The notes below the pieces were generated by a model. That model worked only from the letters and a program-made list of their open reading frames with translations. It had not been told where the DNA came from and did no database searches. A stretch of 64,000 nucleotides of DNA, from positions 930,001 through 994,000 of the forward strand of contig NZ_LS974202.1 of NCBI RefSeq assembly GCF_900157305.1, given 5' to 3'. Made by a program: the position numbers and the translations under genes. This document shows positions 56,963 to 64,000 of the stretch, piece after piece. How positions within the stretch are numbered: position 1 is the stretch's first letter; each line of letters opens with the position of its first letter. This stretch comes from Mesotoga infera (lineage in GTDB: Bacteria > Thermotogota > Thermotogae > Petrotogales > Kosmotogaceae).

Positions 56963-58129
56963 TCAGAAATCGACGGATATCTTCTTCGCTTTCTTGAGGA
57001 GCTCCTTATTCAGTGTTATTCGCCATACAAGCCTCTGGGGCTGGACGTTGATCTTCAGGACTCCCGGCTCTATGTATAGTGGGGCAGGGGCTATGATTAC
57101 CTGGTTACTCTTCTGGCCTGTATAAATCATCCCAAGCCCTGGGGCATTGAGAAGCAGACCACCCTGAGCAAGATTTTTCAAATCACTGCTGAAGAGAATA
57201 CTTCCCATTTCATCTTTCAAAGTGAGAAGAAATTCGTAACTCCGAATAGAATCGACATGTCTTTTGAACTGCTCCCAGACTGAGTACTCAATATCGTCTT
57301 TCGCTGAAAAGAAATACGTTTTTAGAGATATCTTTCGATCATTTCTTTCTTCAAGAACCCTAACAACGTACCGGCAATCCTGATCGTTAATGAGGCTGGA
57401 TAGTTCCACTCTCAGCCAGCTGTCTGCCTGTTCGAGTTTCATGGCCTGTGTTATCTGTTTTGACGCTACCATATCCAAGATTTCCGAAAGCTCATTTATC
57501 AGGCCTTTAAAGCTTTCAACATCCGGTTCTAGATCTACCGTTACTTCCAGTACTGCATTTTCATCGTCGGTGCTTACGATAGCTGTGGTTATTTCGCCAA
57601 TCCTCCAGAACCCTTTTGGAGTATCGAAATCGTTCAGAATGGATTCAGTGAGTTTCGCTGCGTTTTCCACCGTCTGTGTATTTGCTTCGAAGAGTGCAAG
57701 CAATTTGTCACCCTGGAAATCTTTCACACCTATCCTGTTCCTGAGCATGGTAGCTTCGAGTGCCCTGAGCCTTACATTCGCAATTATCGTAATCTCAACC
57801 ATCCCAGATAACTCAGAAATGGAGGTTATTTCGTAGTCTTTTATGTATGCTCTGCTGAAGGTCAAAATGTTTTCCTTGAACTCTTCGGTGTAAACAAGAC
57901 CCGATGCGTCTATTGTGAGGCTTGAATCAAGACTTGAGTAAGATCTGACCAGGATTCCCGTTGCAAGCTCAAGCGAATGTTTAATCGCGTTATCCGTCGC
58001 CTCTTCAAGAGTGTTTCCGTAACCGATCGCCACAATCTCAACCGTATCGTCTGTACTTGCAAATACGGGTAAAGTAATGAGGATCGCTATTATCAATAAG
58101 AGATATTTGTAGCTATTATTTTTTGTCAT
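56963..58129 (-). CDS. secreted LPP20/CsgG-like protein of unknown function
   Basis: About 388 residues. Signal peptide (KYLLLIIAILITLPVFAS), then VEIVAIGYGNTLEEATDNAI, the GyG..eeA..dA motif of LPP20-type domains that sit in envelope lipoproteins, followed by beta-rich repeats and a final helix rich in Lys. No lipobox. ATG at 58129 has GAAAGG 10 nt ahead and overlaps the previous gene by 14 nt; a TTG at 58150 has no ribosome site. It probably forms an envelope complex with its neighbours and may present the FGE proteins; this is inference. Confidence 0.68.
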   Translation of the reverse strand: MTKNNSYKYLLLIIAILITLPVFASTDDTVEIVAIGYGNTLEEATDNAIKHSLELATGILVRSYSSLDSSLTIDASGLVYTEEFKENILTFSRAYIKDYEITSISELSGMVEITIIANVRLRALEATMLRNRIGVKDFQGDKLLALFEANTQTVENAAKLTESILNDFDTPKGFWRIGEITTAIVSTDDENAVLEVTVDLEPDVESFKGLINELSEILDMVASKQITQAMKLEQADSWLRVELSSLINDQDCRYVVRVLEERNDRKISLKTYFFSAKDDIEYSVWEQFKRHVDSIRSYEFLLTLKDEMGSILFSSDLKNLAQGGLLLNAPGLGMIYTGQKSNQVIIAPAPLYIEPGVLKINVQPQRLVWRITLNKELLKKAKKISVDF

Positions 58130-59015
58130 ACTCTTCAAACCTTTCTTCAAGAGTCTTGTTCAGTGGATTTACCTGCATTCCGTATGCCCAGTAACTGAAG
58201 GCCTTGTCTCTCTCATCGACAATTATAAATATATCTCCGGCAAGAAGGAATTCATCATCTCCAAAAGCTTTGGCCGAGAAGATTTCTCTGGCATCTTCGG
58301 GGAGTTTGTTTATTATCCTGGCGGCTTTTTCTTCATTTCCGAGATGGATTTGTACAGCCGCGCCGTAGAGCCAGACTCTCCACATGCTTATCTGACCTAT
58401 TTTCAGAATGGCTGCATTTGAGTCGATATAATCAATAACATCGGCCGTATTCTGCAGAGGTTCTGTGTCAACAAGCACATCCAGTCTTTTTATGTAGTAA
58501 TCGATGAATTTATTTATGAGACCATCGGGCTGGATAGCTAGATTGTTTTGCTTCACGATCACTATCGTGCCAACCCATTCGTCACCGGAAGCCAGACGTA
58601 TGAGCTCCGTGCTGGAGACCGAAATGAGCAGGTTTTTCAAAGAGTACGGCAGAAAGTAGAGGTTTATTATTTCGCTCAGATTGTGAACCCTGGAAAGCTG
58701 TCTTAAAAAGGGAATTGCAACCGATCTGGAAGCGAGATCCCGGGTTGTGTCTTTTATGCCGTCTCTGGTGAGCGGCTGTTCTTCTCCTGTGAAAAATGAG
58801 AAAGAGACTCCCACAAGGGAGTCTCCGTAAGATATTCCGCCGCAGTAAAAGCGATTTATAGTGGTCAGGCTCTTTTCCAGATCGCCAGCGATTTCGTTTT
58901 CGAGGCCCGCAATTTCGGTTAACTTCAGTAAAGCTCCCGAAATCGAAGCAGATAATCCCACCCCGGCCAGGAATACTATCAAGGCAATAGAAAAAAATTT
59001 AGTACTTGTCATCAC
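58116..59015 (-). CDS. secreted protein of unknown function
   Basis: A 299-residue protein with signal peptide (FFSIALIVFLAGVGLSASIS), no lipobox. The remainder is mainly helical with TPR-like stretches (IGQISMWRVWLYGAAVQIHL, FSYWAYGMQVNPLNKTLEER), possibly a scaffold. No family recognised. Start overlaps the end of the upstream gene by 17 nt; stop overlaps the next gene. So the operon is tightly packed. Confidence 0.7.
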   Translation of the reverse strand: MMTSTKFFSIALIVFLAGVGLSASISGALLKLTEIAGLENEIAGDLEKSLTTINRFYCGGISYGDSLVGVSFSFFTGEEQPLTRDGIKDTTRDLASRSVAIPFLRQLSRVHNLSEIINLYFLPYSLKNLLISVSSTELIRLASGDEWVGTIVIVKQNNLAIQPDGLINKFIDYYIKRLDVLVDTEPLQNTADVIDYIDSNAAILKIGQISMWRVWLYGAAVQIHLGNEEKAARIINKLPEDAREIFSAKAFGDDEFLLAGDIFIIVDERDKAFSYWAYGMQVNPLNKTLEERFEEYDKK

Positions 59016-60327
59016 TGCTCACCGGACCGGTCGGACCTTGAGGGTTCTCGCTCGTTCCACTCTCTTTCTTTTCCCCTGTCGTGGTTTCTTTTATCGGCTG
59101 TTCAGTAACAACTGGTTTTCCTTCCATGGCTGCAATTATTTGCTGCATAGGCAATTCTAGCTCCGGGTAGTAAACAGCTATAGCAAATACCCATCCATAA
59201 CCGTTCTTCTCAATCGACTCTTCCATAGCTATCCTTATCATAGTTCCCGCCGGTACAATACCAGATGAAACTGACTCGTAGTTCTTATCTCTACTGAACA
59301 AGTTGAGAAACTCGCTTGACATGGTCTCAGCGACGCTGTCGGATCTTGAATTCCTTAGTTCATCGGCTTTAGTAATTACTTCATCCATGTTTTCAAACTC
59401 TGCCCGGAGCGTCCTTTCTTCAAATCCGCTCTTCCAGATATTTATGTCTCCCTTCAAGATATCTACCAGAGTTTGTGTAGCTCTCATTCTTGCAGTTTCG
59501 ATTGCAGCTTTTTTGTATTCGTTAGCCAAGACTTCGTTGGAACTGTGTCGCGCAATCGCCGAACCAAAAGCGACTACAGCCGTTGTGCCAGCTTCGGGGA
59601 CATAAATGACTTTTCCCCCAATAGGGGGAACTATACCGGCTTCAATATCGTTGAGTATGAACTGGAGGGAAGTCGCAAGATCCGCAGAAGAAATCACTCC
59701 ATCTGAAACCTGGTTAACGGCGGCGAGTGTCTTCGGAGAAATCACGATACTCACATAGACTTTTCCACTCTTCTCGCCAGCTATGTCTTTAACTTCGTAA
59801 GTCACATAACCCCTGAGCATAGCCTCTACTACCTGCTCAACCTTTTCAAACTGAAATTCGTAGAACCCACCAATATTCTTTTCCGTGTCGTCTAAAGATA
59901 CTATAGAACTCTCCAAAGCCTTTTTCTTTCGGGTGAAATAACCATTCAACCCTTGAGCCAGATAGCCCTTGGCAAGATAGTAAGCGGTCATGTAAGCTGC
60001 TCTCTTCGCTATCAGGGTAGCGTTTATGTTTTCATACACACTGTAGCTGGAAGTTGCCCCGGCAATATAGCCAGTTCCTGACGGAAAGACTACCGCCTTG
60101 AATCCATCTCCCTGTTGCTCTTCCCAGATAAGTTTTGAAGCATAATTAAAACCATCCTGAAGATCAAGCGAAACCACTTCATCGTCTGCGCTGCTTGTAA
60201 CCGACGCTGTTTCACTCAGTTCAGTCGATCCACCCTGGACAGGTGGGAGAAAATCATCCACACTGATAGCCAATGCACAGGAAATCACCAGTAAGAAAAG
60301 AGAAACCAGTACCAGAGCTTTTCTCAT
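58999..60327 (-). CDS. secreted LPP20-like protein, first gene of the FGE operon
   Basis: A 442-residue protein: signal peptide (KALVLVSLFLLVISCALA), a Ser/Thr-rich linker, two domains with the pattern INATLIAKRAAYMTAYYLA and KKAAIETARMRATQTLVDIL, which match LPP20-type A..dA helices, and a low-complexity tail (TTTGEKKESGTSENPQGPTG). GGGAGGT before ATG at 60327. The ISC in the signal is not at the right place for a firm lipobox. It leads the six-gene unit that ends in the three variable proteins; no terminator is seen within the unit. Confidence 0.7.
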   Translation of the reverse strand: MRKALVLVSLFLLVISCALAISVDDFLPPVQGGSTELSETASVTSSADDEVVSLDLQDGFNYASKLIWEEQQGDGFKAVVFPSGTGYIAGATSSYSVYENINATLIAKRAAYMTAYYLAKGYLAQGLNGYFTRKKKALESSIVSLDDTEKNIGGFYEFQFEKVEQVVEAMLRGYVTYEVKDIAGEKSGKVYVSIVISPKTLAAVNQVSDGVISSADLATSLQFILNDIEAGIVPPIGGKVIYVPEAGTTAVVAFGSAIARHSSNEVLANEYKKAAIETARMRATQTLVDILKGDINIWKSGFEERTLRAEFENMDEVITKADELRNSRSDSVAETMSSEFLNLFSRDKNYESVSSGIVPAGTMIRIAMEESIEKNGYGWVFAIAVYYPELELPMQQIIAAMEGKPVVTEQPIKETTTGEKKESGTSENPQGPTGPVSSDDKY

Positions 60328-60636
60328 AACGTTACCTCCCTATGTTAGATAGAAGAACCTTGTATACAAACTATGACAAATGATCCTACAAAAGACTTAA
60401 ATAAGAATCAGTCCGGCAATCTAGAATCAGTCGATATACTTTACAGAAAAAGATAATGATTTTTTCGTAACCAATAATATGATAGCACCTTCATATACTA
60501 TTTCAGCATTAATACTTAGTACGGTTTTATCTTTTTGGGAGTCTTAGGGAGGCCTTAAAACAATAGCCAGTCGCCTCGGGAGACTGATCTGCTTTCTAAC
60601 AGTTGTTAGCGATAGATTGTGCTGTTGGCAAGAGCG
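60328..60636. other. intergenic region upstream of FGE operon, no template repeat
   Basis: About 310 nt, AT-rich, presumably with the operon promoter; ATCATTATC- and AATAATATGA-type A/T stretches are seen but no clear -35/-10 pair. It was checked for an AAC-rich template repeat resembling the VRs; none is there. Confidence 0.5.
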
Positions 60637-62571
60637 ATCGAGTAGGAGAGGGGCGGAGCCCCTCGTCCTCTCACAGAACCGTGCGTACGGGCCTCGTACA
60701 CGGCTCATGGATCGAGTATCGGATACTTCGACAGGGGATGATAGTACGATGTCATATCGAATAAGTTCATCTCTTCAAAGAACCTGTTGGGAATGGCGTA
60801 ATTGACTGCTTTTGTGTGAGAAGAGCGCCATTTGTTCATTCTCAAATTGACTTTCTCTTCCCATCCAGCCCTTCTAAGGACTCTGTTCAGTTTCTTTGTG
60901 CTCTTCCACTGGTGTAGTATGATGGCTCTAAGCCTTCTCCTTATCCAGCTCAAAAGCCCTCTCAAGGTAGATTGTAAGTCTACTATCCTGAAATAGCTGG
61001 CAAATCCTCTCAACAGTGGATTTAGCTCTTTCACTATTTCCTTTACCGGTGTGCTCTGGTTCCTTCTTGTAAGTCCCTTGACCTTTCCCTTGAACCTTTT
61101 CAATCTGGATTTCTCTATCCCAACTCTCTCGCCTTTTATTTCGAAGCCAAGAAAGTGAAAGCCCTCCTCCAGTGTTGTGATTCTCGTCTTGTTTCTGTTG
61201 ACCTTGAGCTTCATGTCAATCTCCAGTATGTTGATCGCGATTGCCAGAAACTCTCGGGCTTCTTCCTGGGTTTTCGAGAAGATTAATATGTCGTCTGCAT
61301 ATCTGACTATCCTTATTCCTCTGGCTTTCATCTTCTGGTCGAACTCGTCCAGGTAGATGTTCGCCAGCAGGGGACTTATTACACTACCCTGTGGACTGCC
61401 AGTTTCTGTTGCCTTCCAGACTCCATCTTCCATTACTCCGCTCTTCAGCATTGCGCGTATGAGTTTGAGTATCTTTCCATCACTCACTCTCTCTGCTACG
61501 GAGTCTATTATCTTCTCATGATCCAGAGTGTCGAAACATTTGCTCAGGTCAAGTTCCACTACATTGCACAGACCGTATTTGGATGCAAAAGCTTTCGCCT
61601 TCTCCACCGCCTGCCAGGCATTTCTTCCCTTTCTGTAACCGTAACTGGAGGGGTGGAATCTTTCCTCGAATATAGGTTCCAGTATCTCCTTGAGAGATTG
61701 TTGTACCACCCTGTCTCTCACAGCAGGTATTCCCAATTGCCTTGTTTTACCATCTGCTTTTGGGATTTCTACTCTCCTGAGTGGCATGGGCATGTACTCA
61801 CCGCTCTTGATTTCTTCGGATAATCTCTCGATTTCTTCGAGGAGTTTCTCCCCGAATGATTTTACGGTTACTCCGTCTATCCCAGGAGCTCCTCTGTTGG
61901 AGTTTACCCTGTGATAGGCTTTCAATAGGTTCTTCTTCGAATAGACTTTGTCGATTAGACTGTAATACTTCATCTCTTTCTCCTGCATGCTCCCTTCCAA
62001 CAGCTCCAGCCTCAGATATTGTTGCGACAATTAATGACTGGCTTCTCTACCCTCCCGGGAATATGTACCTTGTCTTTAACTGTCTGACCTAAGTCTCTTC
62101 ACTGTCTTCCGATCACATTTCTTCGATCCTTCTCCCCTTCGCAAGTGATGGAGCCTTTCGACCTCATCATCACCCCCTTGGCTTATAGCCAAGGTCCCTT
62201 CTCCTTTCGGAGAGGTTCTTCACTACTACGGGTTCATCTGCCATCCTCCTGAGCTTTCCCTTAACTTGGATCTCCTCCTTGCTAACGGTTACCCCTTTCG
62301 GACTCATGAGGACTTCCCCGGGTAAGATACACCACTTTCATCCGAATCCTGCCATCCGAACCTTTACAGCTGGAGTCAGGGCTTTCCCTTATCTCGCAGG
62401 GTTACCCTCTGTAACGGCCATCTCTGGTTCACTTTCGTTCAGTTCCGGACTTTGCCTCGGGCTTCCTTCAGATTCACCGTTACCAGTGACACCCTTGCCT
62501 CTGGCTAATGCTTCTTTGACTCCCCACATTCGGGTCTTTCACCCTATAGTTGTGTACCATGCCGGGCGCAC
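60637..62571 (-). mobile_element. group II intron, copy 3 (intact)
   Basis: 1935 nt, same length as copy 1, on the minus strand. GTGCG at 62571 directly follows a hairpin ending AGAATCCC (62572-62598); the 3' end CGAT is at 60637. Domain V and VI are unchanged. Very few differences from copy 1 mean a recent spread. Confidence 0.93.
60705..62030 (-). CDS. ltrA: group II intron reverse transcriptase/maturase (copy 3)
   Basis: A 441-residue intact protein, same as copy 1 except for one Thr to Ala change in GIPAVRDRV. All RT motifs (SPQGSVISP, RYADD) and the maturase domain are kept; no endonuclease domain. Confidence 0.92.
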   Translation of the reverse strand: MSQQYLRLELLEGSMQEKEMKYYSLIDKVYSKKNLLKAYHRVNSNRGAPGIDGVTVKSFGEKLLEEIERLSEEIKSGEYMPMPLRRVEIPKADGKTRQLGIPAVRDRVVQQSLKEILEPIFEERFHPSSYGYRKGRNAWQAVEKAKAFASKYGLCNVVELDLSKCFDTLDHEKIIDSVAERVSDGKILKLIRAMLKSGVMEDGVWKATETGSPQGSVISPLLANIYLDEFDQKMKARGIRIVRYADDILIFSKTQEEAREFLAIAINILEIDMKLKVNRNKTRITTLEEGFHFLGFEIKGERVGIEKSRLKRFKGKVKGLTRRNQSTPVKEIVKELNPLLRGFASYFRIVDLQSTLRGLLSWIRRRLRAIILHQWKSTKKLNRVLRRAGWEEKVNLRMNKWRSSHTKAVNYAIPNRFFEEMNLFDMTSYYHPLSKYPILDP

Positions 62572-63236
62572 GGGATTCTGAGTCAAGCTCAGAATGACGG
62601 GAAGGGAGTAAGACTGTCATCCCGTAGTGTCCCCATGGAGCCTGCCCTGAAATGCTCCTATTCAGGGTCATCCCGTAGTGCTCCTATACGGGATCTCGCT
62701 CTTACCAGGAACCAACAACGAACAACCAACAACCGCTCTTATCATCCCAATATGGTTCTCGCTCAGAAGAGCCGTCCTTCGTTGTTCGTCCCAGATCATG
62801 GACCCGTCCTTGGAAGAGGAGTTTCTCGTTCCGACGCTGCGAGTCCAGGTTCCTCGCTCTTGGTTCAAGACAGAGGAAAGAGCGGGATTCTGAGTCAAGC
62901 TCAGAATGACGGGAAGGAAGGAAAGACTGTCATCCCGTGGTGTCCCCGTACTGTCATCCCGTAGTGTTCCTATACGGGATCTCGTTCTTACCAGGAACCA
63001 ACAACGAACAACCAACAACCGCTCTTATCATCCCAATATGGTTCTCGCTCAACGGTTGGATCACCGACGATACGCACGTCGGTTTCTCCAGTTTCCATCC
63101 CACTATGGTTCTCGCTCAGAAGAGCCGTCCTTCGTTGTTCGTCCCAGATCATGGACCCGTCCTTGGAAGAGGAGTTTCTCGTTCCGACGCTGCGAGTCCA
63201 GGTTCCTCGCTCTTGGTTCAAGACAGAGGAAAGAGC
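62572..63236. repeat. composite repeat array with an uninterrupted intron target
   Basis: Hairpin repeats of the ATTCTGAG/CTCAGAAT family at 62572-62600 and 62884-62912 and of the ATCCCGTA/TACGGGAT family at about 62670-62695 and 62950-62985, together with two direct copies of a ~120-nt module (62764-62882 and 63117-63235; AGAAGAGCCGTCCTTCGTTG ... GACAGAGGAAAGAG). The second copy ends at intron 4. A third, inverted copy is at about 13960-14085. Short pieces CCAACAACGAACAACC repeat at 62710 and 63000. No gene. Confidence 0.85.
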
Positions 63237-64000
63237 ATCGAGTAGGAGAGGGGCGGAGCCCCTCGTCCTCTCACAGAACCGTGCGTACGGGCCTCGTACA
63301 CGGCTCATGGATCGAGTATCGGATACTTCGACAGGGGATGATAGTACGATGTCATATCGAATAAGTTCATCTCTTCAAAGAACCTGTTGGGAATGGCGTA
63401 ATTGACTGCTTTTGTGTGAGAAGAGCGCCATTTGTTCATTCTCAAATTGACTTTCTCTTCCCATCCAGCCCTTCTAAGGACTCTGTTCAGTTTCTTTGTG
63501 CTCTTCCACTGGTGTAGTATGATGGCTCTAAGCCTTCTCCTTATCCAGCTCAAAAGCCCTCTCAAGGTAGATTGTAAGTCTACTATCCTGAAATAGCTGG
63601 CAAATCCTCTCAACAGTGGATTTAGCTCTTTCACTATTTCCTTTACCGGTGTGCTCTGGTTCCTTCTTGTAAGTCCCTTGACCTTTCCCTTGAACCTTTT
63701 CAATCTGGATTTCTCTATCCCAACTCTCTCGCCTTTTGTTTCGAAGCCAAGAAAGTGAAAGCCCTCCTCCAGTGTTGTGATTCTCGTCTTGTTTCTGTTG
63801 ACCTTGAGCTTCATGTCAATCTCCAGTATGTTGATCGCGATTGCCAGAAACTCTCGGGCTTCTTCCTGGGTTTTCGAGAAGATTAATATGTCGTCTGCAT
63901 ATCTGACTATCCTTATTCCTCTGGCTTTCATCTTCTGGTCGAACTCGTCCAGGTAGATGTTCGCCAGCAGGGGACTTATTACACTACCCTGTGGACTGCC
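63237..64000 (-). mobile_element. group II intron, copy 4 (5' part outside window)
   Basis: The 3' end CGAT at 63237 is followed (minus strand) by GCTCTTTCCTCTG, the same flank as copy 1. Domain V/VI and 3' RT half match the other copies; the 5' portion runs past the window edge, so its target hairpin is not visible. Confidence 0.92.
63305..64000 (-). CDS. ltrA: group II intron reverse transcriptase, C-terminal part (cut by window edge)
   Basis: The frame is open from the window edge to the stop at 63305: SPQGSVISP, RYADD and the maturase domain are present. One change from copy 1 is Ile to Thr in FETKGER. Whether the N-terminal half is intact cannot be seen. Confidence 0.88.
   Translation of the reverse strand, partial: GSPQGSVISPLLANIYLDEFDQKMKARGIRIVRYADDILIFSKTQEEAREFLAIAINILEIDMKLKVNRNKTRITTLEEGFHFLGFETKGERVGIEKSRLKRFKGKVKGLTRRNQSTPVKEIVKELNPLLRGFASYFRIVDLQSTLRGLLSWIRRRLRAIILHQWKSTKKLNRVLRRAGWEEKVNLRMNKWRSSHTKAVNYAIPNRFFEEMNLFDMTSYYHPLSKYPILDP

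Noticed and set aside
62764-63235. Coding frames in the repeat array at 62.6-63.2 kb
   Set aside because: They follow direct repeats, have no ribosome sites and encode low-complexity Arg/Ser-rich text.

Overview
The window looks like chromosomal DNA of an anaerobic, fermentative Thermotogota bacterium, most probably Mesotoga or a close relative. This is an inference from gene content: a single-chain pyruvate:ferredoxin oxidoreductase, rubrerythrin, diiron flavoprotein and peroxiredoxin instead of catalase, many sugar-polymer and ABC sugar-transport genes, GTG/TTG starts and strong GGAGG ribosome sites. No rRNA, tRNA or CRISPR array was recognised.

Layout. 1-4.9 kb: a GntR-controlled operon on the minus strand with a CUT1 ABC importer, a nucleoside phosphorylase and an SDR dehydrogenase cut by the window edge. 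5.0-6.4 kb: a tiny ORF, a terminator and an MFS transporter with a frameshift. 6.4-11.8 kb: prfA-pilT, a GH13 glucosidase, a cation efflux protein and a rubrerythrin. 12.0-16.1 kb: two group II introns in tandem orientation (second ORF broken), then an array of hairpin repeats. 16.9-27.3 kb: a peroxiredoxin, a lipoprotein pair, a nuclease lipoprotein, a glycosyltransferase, a GH127 arabinofuranosidase, a LysM/M23 peptidase and a lipoate ligase. 27.7-33.7 kb: PFOR, a ferritin-like protein and an FprA flavoprotein. 33.8-38.8 kb: an ABC-2 exporter and a P-loop kinase-like protein. 39.5-43.7 kb: a degenerate asparagine-synthetase homologue, an opine-type dehydrogenase and a B12-binding protein. 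44.2-50.7 kb: MalY-type lyase, HD-GYP regulator, sucrose-phosphate-synthase-like enzyme, PfkB kinase, radical SAM protein. 51-60.3 kb: secreted proteins, including the most interesting locus. 60.6-64 kb: two more group II introns on the minus strand.

The most interesting locus is a six-gene minus-strand operon at 52.2-60.3 kb. It ends in three tandem secreted proteins with C-terminal FGE-sulfatase (C-type-lectin-fold) domains. Their last ~45 codons differ almost only at first and second codon positions, with a constant C or T in third position, while flanking DNA is nearly identical. That is the signature of adenine-directed mutagenesis by a diversity-generating retroelement (DGR). Neither a template repeat nor a DGR-type reverse transcriptase was seen in the window, so the source would have to lie elsewhere. 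A hairpin with compensatory base changes lies downstream of two of the three variable regions.

The second theme is an association between group II introns and hairpin repeats. Four near-identical ~1.94-kb introns are present. In the three whose 5' junction is visible, the intron begins immediately after a hairpin repeat of the form GTCAT-stem-loop-stem-ATC(C/T)C. The repeats form at least four families whose stems differ in sequence but covary, which suggests the intron recognises structure as much as sequence. An uninterrupted version of the target is present at 62.88 kb.
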